DNA from: Nereocystis luetkeana
Taxonomy: Eukaryota > Sar > Phaeophyceae > Laminariales > Laminariaceae
Direction: 5' to 3'
Assembly: GCA_031213475.1 (NCBI GenBank)
Contig: JARUPZ010000012.1
Location: 10,436,727-10,500,726 of the forward strand
DNA: 64,000 bases
The position numbers were made by a program, and so were the translations under genes. Positions 57,001-64,000 of the stretch are shown here, in pieces; position 1 is the first letter of the stretch, and every line of letters starts with the position of its first letter. The notes beneath the pieces were generated by a model. The model was not told the DNA's origin, searched no databases, and saw only the letters and a list, made by a program, of their open reading frames with translations.

Positions 57001-59285
57001 CGGTTTTTATCATGTCTCTTCACGGGTCGGGCCCAACCTCGCCGGGTCACGTCGGGTTGGGTCGGGTCGGGTAAGAGTGACTCTGCCCGATCCACGAGAG
57101 TTTGGAAGCTTCCTGACCCTACCCGACCCATGATATTTCGACAAAATCCTGACCTGTCCCGCGGGTCAGGTTGTGGCACTTCACCAGCCCTGGTTTTTAT
57201 TTGATACTTATAGGTAGATTGCGGCTGTGAGTGTGCTGGAGTTGACCACCAGTTTGGTAGTTGGGTGGCGAAAATAAAAAACCCATTTGGAGCCTCAAAC
57301 GCGCCCAAGCCAGACACGAAGACGCCGAAGAACTCGTAAATTTCAGGACCCAACTAACTGTAGTACCTAGCCAACTGTTTGGAATATAGTCGGCGGCTTA
57401 TGGTCAGCCAACTCACAGCTATAGCAATTACCCGACGTAACTAAAATAACTGTATTACCTAGACAACTAGTAACTAGTCGGCGACTTACATAGACAGCCA
57501 ACTCACAGCCCTATCGATTACCCCACGCAACTATCTGTACTACCTTGCTAACTAGTAACTAGTCGGCTACCTCACAACCCTATCAATTACTTCACGCAAT
57601 TATCTGTAGTACCTAGCCAACTGGTGACTAGTCGGCGACTTATAGTCAGCCAACTTAACAGCCGTGCGGAAGACACTTTGCAGCCCTACTGATGACACTT
57701 GGCGTGTCACTCCGAACATGCTTCTTGCCTCTCACAGATTTCGTCAGAGGAGGAAGGCATCATCACGCTGCTGGGTGCCTTTGGAGAGGACGGTGGGCGG
57801 ATGCACGGCATGGAGGAGAACGAGGTGCGAGGCAGTGACCTACTGTGGGGCGGCAGTAGACGCAATCGTGGCAGCAGTAGCCGCAATGTTGATGGCAGTA
57901 GCCGCAATCACGACGGCAGTAGCCGCATCATGCCGGCAGTAGACGCAACAGTGACAGGGCGGCAGCTCCACTAGCCGCAAACGTGGTAGCAGTAGCCGCT
58001 ATCGTGACCGCAGTAGCCGCAATGATGTCGGCAGTACCCGCAATAGTGACAGGGCAGCGGCCGCAATAGTGACAGGGCATTAGCCGCACTATTAATAGTG
58101 ACGGACGGCAATACCCGCAATACGCAGCGCGCGCCAGAAAAAAGAATGGCGACCTGAATGAAACAAGAGGCCATTTTGCTTATTTAGGCAAGAATGCACC
58201 CCGGAATTCAATGCTCCTCGCAATACACACTACTACTTCGGGTTAGCCTTTCACTTGCTTCAAAAACTGATGCTACTCTAAATTCAAGTAGTTGGTACCC
58301 GAAAACCTGGGTGCAGTTCTCAGGGGGAGTCGGGCGTTGGCTGTCGGTGTAACGGTCGTATTGTCCCGGGTTTTGATTGGCTCACATCTATCCGGGGGTG
58401 TAACGTACGTACGTCTTGGGGAGGGATTTATTCGGAGGGCGTGCCGAAGGTTTCATTCATTGGGCAGATAATCGATCCCCACTTGATGATCTAGGTCGAC
58501 CGGGGCAGATAAATCCCTGATCTGTATGATCTGTATGATCTAGCTTGTGTTGCCGGGTGGGAGTCCTGAAGTCTGCATGCTTTAAGCACGCGTTTCCTGT
58601 GATGGGTCTGTACTGTACAGATCCCGCACGACGCAACAGAACTGTAGGTTAGGATCTATCTGTATGATATATCTGATCTATCTCATGTGTACGACGTGTG
58701 AAAGGTTTCCCCGACCCTTGGCCGTTAATAAGGGAGAGCCAGAAAAAAACGAACCTTAACCTGCGTGTACGTTGCGGAAACCCACTGCTTGGGAATAGAA
58801 GTGGACCGTAGTTGCAGGGGTACAACGGTTGAAAGTCCCTACCAGTGTATGGAGCTTGTGTCGAACCTACACGTAGAACACCCCGGTATCACTCCGATTC
58901 TTGCTTTTCTTGCGCTAGCTTTCGTGTTGTGGGAACATACTGCTTTTTTTTGTGGGTACCGTTGGTTTCGACTTCCTCGCCTTTTTTTACCTTGTCTAGT
59001 TGAAGAATAATAGCGCGCCCACAACCACTTTTGCGATTAATCGAAGGCAGTACGTTTTTTTTTTTTTTTGCGTGACGGCCGCACAAGCGCCATTGCCTGA
59101 TGTGTGGTGTGTGTTTCCTTCCCTCTCGTGTTCTGTTTGCCCTTTCGGTTTGTATATATCATATGTATCGGCAGCATGACGGATGGATCGAGCTGTCGGA
59201 CGTAGAAGGTATGGAGGCGGTGGATGGTAGCGGGAAGGACATCAACGACATCGGCAGGGTCAAGGTCAAGACGTGCACCAAAAAG
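48021..59285 (+). CDS. UBA1: UBA1-type ubiquitin-activating enzyme E1, N-terminal part (runs off window)
   Basis: Exons: 48021-48059 (tentative), 51975-52084, 52936-53079, 55027-55186, 56366-56488, 57738-57824, 59175-59285; 258 codons in matching phases. E1 adenylates ubiquitin with ATP, loads it on its own cysteine and hands it to E2 enzymes in nucleus and cytosol. The part here is the inactive adenylation half and the start of the first catalytic-cysteine half domain: YSRQIGAFGLEAM, VLIVGLRGLGVETAKNLVL and VTLCDDEPVSLPDLGANFFL are typical E1 signatures. The active adenylation domain, the catalytic Cys and the ubiquitin-fold domain must lie right of 64000. No further exon was recognised in 59286-64000, so that intron exceeds 4.7 kb. 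UBA6 or UBA7 cannot be excluded from this part alone. Confidence 0.92.
48205..48625. repeat. 207-bp tandem duplication in UBA1 intron 1
   Basis: GTCAGCTTGGAGGCAACAGG and GTCAGCTTGGGGGCAACAGG start the two units. They share AAGGTTTCCTCGAAGGAAG and GGTACAGCGGTATACGATCT, with about 90 percent identity. Confidence 0.88.
48626..51974 (+). other. Rest of UBA1 intron 1
   Basis: About 3.3 kb with no recognisable exon. 49580-50720 is rich in TCGAAAATCGAAA-like and TTTTCGATT pieces, and 48855-48895 has a short TA-rich palindrome around ACCAGGTATA. Open frames here lack any family resemblance. Confidence 0.5.
51975..52084 (+). CDS. UBA1: UBA1 exon 2
   Basis: It encodes LEDDAAFMDKYSRQIGAFGL and KLMNLKVLIVGL, matching human IDEGLYSRQLYVLGHEAM. 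The acceptor is GGCCAG. It ends in phase 2 at TCAG|GTGTGT. Confidence 0.92.
52095..52395 (+). mobile_element. Repeat family A copy in UBA1 intron
   Basis: It begins 11 bp after the donor of UBA1 exon 2, next to a G run. It has the full core and a second partial start, TGTACTCGATCTCATGCATG, before another G run at about 52382. Confidence 0.7.
52735..52925. repeat. CTGT tetranucleotide microsatellite before UBA1 exon 3
   Basis: CTGTCTGT with CTAT and CTGC variants; it provides the pyrimidine-rich tract directly before the acceptor at 52935. Confidence 0.9.
52936..53079 (+). CDS. UBA1: UBA1 exon 3
   Basis: It encodes GLGVETAKNLVLAGPGAVTL, CDDEPVSLPDLGANFFLEE and GDVGKPRA, nearly collinear with human [20 protein letters not shown]. 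The acceptor is CTTCAG, directly after a TGTC microsatellite. Donor CGAG|GTAAGG, phase 2. Confidence 0.95.
53320..53440. mobile_element. Family B MITE, diverged
   Basis: TTTCGGGGGGGCCTATTAAT on the left and TGGGTCCTGATTATTAG with TTCCGTAAAAATA on the right. The interior is ACGATGGACCCGAAACCC. Confidence 0.55.
53565..53890. repeat. About 100-bp tandem repeat, three units, with TATCGAT palindromes
   Basis: Units begin TGATGGGTATCGAATGATGA, contain TCGATACGATATCGATAA and end CGGATCGTCCGATATTTG. Confidence 0.75.
54036..54576 (+). repeat. 270-bp tandem duplication, two copies essentially identical
   Basis: The block from ACGGGCGAATCAGAAG (54033) to GCTACGTAGAGAGAA is repeated at a period of 270 bp, with no mismatch noticed. 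Each copy contains a small frame (54160 and 54430) with RRPCRQCHCYVER. The copy ending at 54684 continues TALHWKELFLIRY. The gene is not recognised; a transposase C-terminal zinc-binding end is possible. Confidence 0.8.
54680..54920. repeat. Copy of the 42830 repeat after a duplicated ORF
   Basis: GGTTACAGTGACGGCCACCG, CATGAGTCG-type and GGCACGGGCGCAACC blocks, then CGGGGTCCCGACGGGGTTAA. It follows directly the short ORF ending at 54684. Confidence 0.5.
55027..55186 (+). CDS. UBA1: UBA1 exon 4
   Basis: It encodes CVVGKLQELNSMVTVRASSG, ELTEEIVGAHGVVVMCGR and DAFCHKK. Human has AELNSYVPVTAYTGPL. The acceptor is CCTCAG and the donor AAG|GTTTGT. Confidence 0.93.
56190..56290. repeat. Family E fragment
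   Basis: GATGACCTATCTGATGTATA and GTAGATGATCGG resemble the right end. Support is weak. Confidence 0.35.
56366..56488 (+). CDS. UBA1: UBA1 exon 5
   Basis: It encodes GSIFISACTMGAYGFVFSDF and GKAFSVRDLNGEAPASRIIT plus D, matching human KLVVADTRGLFGQLFCDFG. The acceptor is GCACAG and the donor GAT|GTAAGC. Confidence 0.93.
57015..57192. mobile_element. Family C copy in UBA1 intron
   Basis: CTTCACGGGTCGGG on the left and ACTTCACCAGCCCTGG on the right. The inside is TTGGGTCGGGTCGGGTAAG and CCTGACCCTACCCGACCC. Confidence 0.6.
57352..57662. repeat. Family D, four tandem units of about 80-95 bp
   Basis: Each unit has a form of GTAGTACCTAGCCAACT, GACTAGTCGGCGACTTA and CAGCCAACTCACAGCC. Single relatives lie at 10668-10760, 12288-12385 and 41815-41900. 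The array ends 75 bp before the acceptor of UBA1 exon 6. Confidence 0.65.
57738..57824 (+). CDS. UBA1: UBA1 exon 6
   Basis: It encodes ISSEEEGIITLLGAFGEDGG and RMHGMEENE. It corresponds to human [20 protein letters not shown]. The acceptor is CTCACAG and the donor GAG|GTGCGA. Confidence 0.88.
57830..58125. repeat. GGCAGTAGCCGCAATCGTGAC repeat after UBA1 exon 6
   Basis: Degenerate units of about 18-21 bp start a few bases after the donor at 57825. Confidence 0.75.
58455..58705. repeat. Family E copy in UBA1 intron
   Basis: CTAGCTTGTGTTGCCGGGTG, GGGTCTGTACTGTACAGATC and ATATATCTGATCTATCTCAT, in family order. Confidence 0.6.
59175..59285 (+). CDS. UBA1: UBA1 exon 7 (last in window)
   Basis: It encodes HDGWIELSDVEGMEAVDGSG and KDINDIGRVKVKTCTKK, matching human FVSFSEVQGMVELNG. 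The donor is AAG|GTATGC. Confidence 0.9.
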
Positions 59286-59311
59286 GTATGCAGGCTTTCG
59301 CACCGGCATTG

Positions 59312-59923
59312 TTAAATAGCGGCACTACCCCGCAGAAGCCGTGCCGTGCACTCCGCGATTGATACCAATCCAGTACCGGGTACAGCCTTCCATTCTTCAT
59401 TTACAAACCCAGTGGCATGCATGCGTTCTTCGACAGGCTCGCTTCCACCAGAAACTCCATGCTCAACTCTCTCCTCCCCACTACGATAGATCAACCGATC
59501 GGGCTCCGCCATACCTCCTAAACTTCCTGCTATCCGCATGGGGTCGCTTGTGGACTCAAGCGCATTGATCGAGCCCCTGCCAGTCAAGAAAGTTTGAAAC
59601 CTACCCGACCACAAGTGAACCTTGTGCCCATCAAACTTGAGCACTCGCATGTTATTTTCCGATATTGTAAGAGACGTGCCTGTCTGGCTGCGATAGCCTG
59701 GCTCCGGCACTTTCTGTGCAGGCACACTTGCTGCTTCATGGGCTGGTCGCGCCTCTCGCCGGTACCCCCCGTAGCCGCTGCCTCGGGCTGATTCGCTCGC
59801 CGCTCTCTCGGCTACCCTAGCCGCATCTCGTTCCATCGTCAACGCATCAACCCTCTGGTGAAACAGCTCGCTCTCCTCTGACATACCAGCACCCCTATTC
59901 AGCAGCTCCATGCCCGGAGACAC
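59312..59923 (-). mobile_element. Fossil LTR-retrotransposon Gag-like fragment (possibly Copia type)
   Basis: A 203-codon minus-strand frame contains MRVLKFDGHKVHLWSGRFQT, similar in pattern to the start of Copia Gag domains (LDG-x-W-x2-F). No LTRs, protease or polymerase were seen nearby, so this is a broken remnant. The family assignment is tentative. Confidence 0.35.
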
Positions 59924-60202
59924 GATGTCGAGTGCGTATGTACTGCTTTAGTGGCGTGTCCTATCTGACGATGCGGCCTACCGCAATGACGTAAAACATA
60001 TGAAAAGGAACGAGCGAGCCGTACCTTGATGTCACGGGCTCCATCTACACATATGACTGTATACGGGCACTATCGTTGTATCACAGACCCAAGTCGTATC
60101 GTATTACAGTAGTATCAGCGACTGCTCCGCGGAGCAAGCCATACCCATGCCAAAGAGGCACCAATGAACACTTCATAACAGTAACGCCTCGTCACACAAT
60201 AT

Positions 60203-60628
60203 TCACCCCGTTTCTCCGTCGGCCAGCATCAACAACCGCAACATCGCAAGCATGTGCATGGCTTTTTTGGCTAGAAAAGAAAAAGAAGACACTGATCCAT
60301 TGTTCGACCGTCGGTAACGGTTAGGTTGACCGGCACGGTCAGGCTGTTTGCTCTCTCCACTGTAAATTATGGCGCACGTATATGCATATTTAGTGTTTTC
60401 CGATATCCTTTCGCTGGTCGATACGTCTCTCGTTTTTGGGCTGTATAGACTTAAACCAGACCGACGGGCTGGTGGGCCTTTAGGGCCTATCGCTTCTTTC
60501 AGCTGCACAAAACGCCGTCGAATTTCATCCTCCGTCACCCCCACCCCACGTCCGAATGCCTCCGAAGGCAAACCTTGCATATTATACCGCTCTAAAATAC
60601 GACTGCTGTCATGCCGGTGGCCTGACAA
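60203..60628 (-). other. Unrecognised 141-codon open frame
   Basis: The frame contains ERYNMQGLPSEAF and TEDEIRRRFVQLKEAIG, with a protein-like composition. I do not recognise it. It lies in the long last UBA1 intron, on the opposite strand, near the Gag-like fragment, so it may be another remnant of a mobile element. Confidence 0.25.
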
Positions 60629-61324
60629 AGCCGCTACGGCTGTCTCGTAGGGGCGCCTATGCTGAAGTCCCTCTTCTCATTTAGACGTGCTCGGGTCGGC
60701 TGTGCAGTCGAGGGAGGCGCCATCGCAAGATTGCCAGCAAGATTGTCAGTCGATAGTGACGGTTCGTGGTCTACACTGTATTTGATGTACACTGTATACT
60801 ACTGCGCTACATGTATTATATACATATGCGCGCCCGCGAGGTACGATTGAGAGCCGACGTATGGGGACATGGTGTGAATACGAGCGCAACTCTCGAAAGA
60901 CGGCAACGACGGTAGCATAAAAGCATGCAGCAAGTTGCTCAGTATCGTGGCATCAGTAGTAACATCAGTGTTTTAACAGCATCAGTATGATGGCGTTAGC
61001 ATAGTAATACCAATACGATAGCGGTGTTCGATAGCATCAGCATATTACGTACACTTAGCACCCGTATACTACAGTACCATCAGTATATCATCGTCACCTG
61101 GAGTAGCATCGGCATAATGGTATGCAGCAAAGGCCACTGCTGTTGGCCGTACGTGGTCTGTAGTAGTGATGCAGAATCCGGCCGGTAGCTTGGTCGATTC
61201 ATGCTGCCGTGCCTCACAACCATGTGTGCACGTCGTAGTACAGTACACAAACCTTTGCGGTGCCACAAGCGGCGGGAATCGTTCCGCCAACGGGGTAATC
61301 TCGCCAGATGTTGCTTGCCCTGTT

Positions 61325-61615
61325 GCCCTTCGCACGCGTATGTCTCCCCTGTTTACGTAAGTCAGCCTTCGCGGCGTATGTCGCCCTTCTCGTGGCTTAT
61401 GTTAGCCAACTTTGTGTCGGCGTTGTGGCGACTTCAAAATGTGTTACCCTCCGCGGTGTATGTTACCCTTCGCAGCGTATGAACTTTGGCGTTACATTCT
61501 ACGCTTGATAGCTTATGTTACCCTTGGCAGCGTATGTTGCCCTTCGCTGCCCACGTTTGCTTGGTGTTATATATTACGCTCGGCGACGTATGTTACTCTT
61601 GGTGGCGTCATGTGA
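61325..61615. repeat. Degenerate GTTACCCTTCGCAGCGTAT repeat
   Basis: Units of about 21 bp (GTATGTTACCCTTCGCAGC, GTATGTTGCCCTTCGCTGC) in the last UBA1 intron; a related CAGCATCAGTAT run lies at 60940-61090. Confidence 0.65.
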
Positions 61616-62399
61616 CATGGCGGCAGGATATCTCCATCAATCGTTGGACTTGGGTCTCGACATCCTGGCGCCTTCAGCACGAGACGGCTTGGCCTCTGCC
61701 GATGCCTTTGCCGGGGCTGGTGCGCGCACGACGGAAGAATGTTACCGATGGCATATGTTCCCGCCGAGAGTTCACCGCGTTGCGTACTCGTGCGCTTAAG
61801 ATGGACCCGCCGGTCTTTGGACTCCTACTGTAGGTAGTGTAGGCGCTTTTCGACTGCCAACGGCGAGCTCCACGCGTTAGTGTGAATATGCTTGCGTGTT
61901 TTATGTGTTTGTAATTGCGTGTAAAAACGTGTGCGTGCGTGTAGGTTTGTGTGGGTGTAAGTGTGTTTGTGGATATGTGCTTCGTTTGTGTGGGTACGTG
62001 GCCGTGTGGCTATGTTTTTTCGCGTGTGTGTACTCGCGTGAGTGTATCCGCTATCAAGTTATTTAGCCTGGCCATTCCACGGCTCAGGCTGCCTGGTAGC
62101 GTTTGAGCGTTTGCGGCGTATGGTGTATAACGCCCTCCAGACCTCCGGCATACGGTTGATTCTGTTGATTATTTGGTGCAATCGAATGGGTTTGATCATG
62201 ACTACCTGGTACCAGGTAATTGATTACAATCTCCGCAACCAGCTACTGAAGGGGATACTATGGTTGATGATCATAGTGTTCTGCTGTTTTCAGCAGTTTT
62301 TGGTTTTGTAAATTCCGGCGCCAGCTGGCCAGATGAGGAGTTGTATGGTCATGTGTTGAGTCCTTCTTCTACACGCTCTCTCAAGGCTACAGCACAGCG

Positions 62400-63770
62400 A
62401 GCTGCGTGCAACTGTATTTTACTACGGCACGACGTCGGAAGCGTTGAAGCCTTGACAACGCCGTGTTTGTGGTGTACTCCTTCCTTGATAGACCATTATT
62501 CGCGTCCTTACGATACCACACATACGATACCACACATTTCACCACCACGTCTCTTATCATACCGTATGCGTGCCAGGTTTTTCGTTTTCCGTTGCCTTTG
62601 CCGCACTGGAAGCAGTAGGTAGACGACGTATATTTTTCACAGTAGTCCACCTTCCAGAATACAGTAGTACTTTCTACAATCATTCATGTTTCATGTTTCC
62701 ATGCAGGAGCATGTTGCCACCCACCCTCTACCCTCGTAGACCGTTGCTCGTCTTGATATTCTGATGCTTAGCCCCAAGATGGTTTTGCCCTTTTCGCGTC
62801 ATAGCGCAAAAATAGTGGGACATGCTCGCGCGGCCTTTGCCGACCACCCCTGGGGTCCGCCTTCCATCTCCATGCCTTGTCCGTACTCGTAGCCTCACCG
62901 GGTTTTGTACCGAGGGCCCAATCGCTTGGGGCCTGATCCTTGTCGGAGGGAGACAGCGTGCGCTGCTTTGCCATACCAGCGGCACCTTTGCTCTGCACGC
63001 GATCGCTGCCTTTGCTCTCATCGACCTTCTTTCTAGCAGCCGCCTCCGGCACGGCATGACACGCCAAAGAGAGACGCGCAAGAGGACCAGCTCACAGAAA
63101 GAAGCCTTATCCCGAGGCTGGTAGAACGTCTCTCGTGCGCCTCTCTGGACAAGAACGGAGCTAACGATGGCGTGCAGAGCAGAGGTGCCGCGGTGAAGCA
63201 AGCGCGTGCTGTTCCTGCCTCGAGAGGCAACCAGATATTGAACGAATGGGCATTCGGTAGGAAGCCGGCTAGGTATCGGACAATCCGTGGAGATCGCAGC
63301 CGGACCCCTGGGGTGGCGGTTAAAGGGTGCGCGTGTGTGTATCCCCAAGTCTCTGCGATTCGTCGTAGCCCGCGACTTTGTCGCGGTTCGAGAATCATCT
63401 GTTGCATTCGAACGAGTGTTCTCGGCAAGAGGACTTGCTTTTGCTTACGAAGACGTGCAATCGTGTGAGCGGAGTGAAGGCGGGAGGCGACGTGAAACAC
63501 AACCTCTGGTAGAAAGTGCTGCTTATGTGCTCTGGAAGGTGGACTACTATGAAAAATAGCGCAGGTTGTCGTCTGACTATAGCTCTGCATTGCGGCGAAG
63601 GGTATAAACGGCATTCTGGCATGCACACCGTAGGAGGTATGTGTGATGGTGTAACTCTTGGTATCGTAAGCACACGAATAGTGGCATGCCGAAAGGCAGG
63701 GCACATAACGTAACAGGTACTCGGCGGCGTTGTTTTAATATTTAGACTATCAACATCAACAGTTGCATTG
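62400..63770. mobile_element. Large imperfect inverted repeat made of two hAT transposase 3' ends
   Basis: Arms at about 62400-63007 and 63163-63770 are reverse complements with frequent mismatches, separated by about 155 bp. The right arm on plus (63287-63559) encodes ARDFVAVRESSVAFERVFSA and ends LWKVDYYEK before TAG. This resembles the hAT C-terminal dimerisation region, whose hallmark is S-x3-ER-x-FS. The left arm on minus has the matching FWKVDYCEK near 62650. Both are transposase fragments, frame-shifted relative to a full domain. It lies in a UBA1 intron. Confidence 0.65.
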
Positions 63771-63933
63771 GACAGTAATGACACCACATTGTATTGTGGC
63801 TTGGAGCGTTGATTGTAAGGATTGAAAATGATGAAGTTCCACTAATAATATTAACGTCATCGCCTAAATTCACACCCGATGGTTGCTTCCGTTTTTTTTA
63901 TACCATCCTCGGAAAGTCAACTTGATTTGGACC

Positions 63934-64000
63934 TATTACGGGGGACAATAGTAAGTAAGACCTACGGTACACACAAAAACCGATACATTTACCTTTTTTT
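63934..64000. mobile_element. Family B MITE cut by the window edge
   Basis: TA-TTACGGGGGACAATAGTA, then GACCTACGGTACACACAAAA. The right half lies outside the window. Confidence 0.7.

Larger units (their letters stand above)
59286..62399 (+). other. Last UBA1 intron, left part
   Basis: Apart from the Gag-like fragment, the unrecognised minus frame and the tandem repeats noted, I see no exon. A plus frame at 61515-61799 with DILAPSARDGLASADAFAGA looks protein-like but is unrecognised. Confidence 0.4.

Overview
The window is nuclear DNA of an intron-rich, flagellate-bearing eukaryote. The best guess is a brown alga (Phaeophyceae) or a close photosynthetic stramenopile. That guess rests on a flagellar transport gene split into many small exons (about 60-340 bp), introns averaging over 1 kb, roughly balanced base composition, and introns packed with microsatellites, minisatellites and small inverted-repeat elements. 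No rRNA, tRNA, organelle gene or bacterial operon was seen.

Three host genes were rebuilt by reading exon translations against remembered animal homologues and requiring matching splice phases. (1) IFT122, plus strand, 796-35803: 26 exons giving 1260 codons plus stop. Its first exons, encoding about 55 residues, lie left of the window. It encodes a WD40/TPR subunit of intraflagellar transport complex A. (2) CDIN1 (C15orf41 type), minus strand, 45736-38635: seven exons and 281 codons, apparently complete, a predicted PD-(D/E)xK nuclease. (3) A UBA1-type ubiquitin-activating enzyme E1, plus strand, from about 48021 past the right edge: seven exons and 258 codons are present. IFT122 and CDIN1 converge across 35.8-38.6 kb. 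CDIN1 and UBA1 diverge across 45.7-48.0 kb, so they may share a promoter region. The three proteins have no obvious joint pathway.

Most other DNA is intronic or intergenic repeat. I see several dispersed families: family A (about 0.5 kb, usually next to G runs); family B (about 110 bp, palindromic, flanked by TA, with one copy inserted into another); a CACAGGTGGC-ended element inserted into a family A copy; a CCCGACCC-rich family C; family D (GACTAGTAACTAGTC-like); family E (GATC-rich); an ACCACTCTGG-ended family; and an inverted pair of hAT transposase 3' ends at 62.4-63.8 kb. Many tandem arrays sit beside exons.

The most striking feature is splicing: five of the 25 IFT122 introns in the window begin with GC instead of GT, while none of the 12 introns in the two neighbouring genes does.
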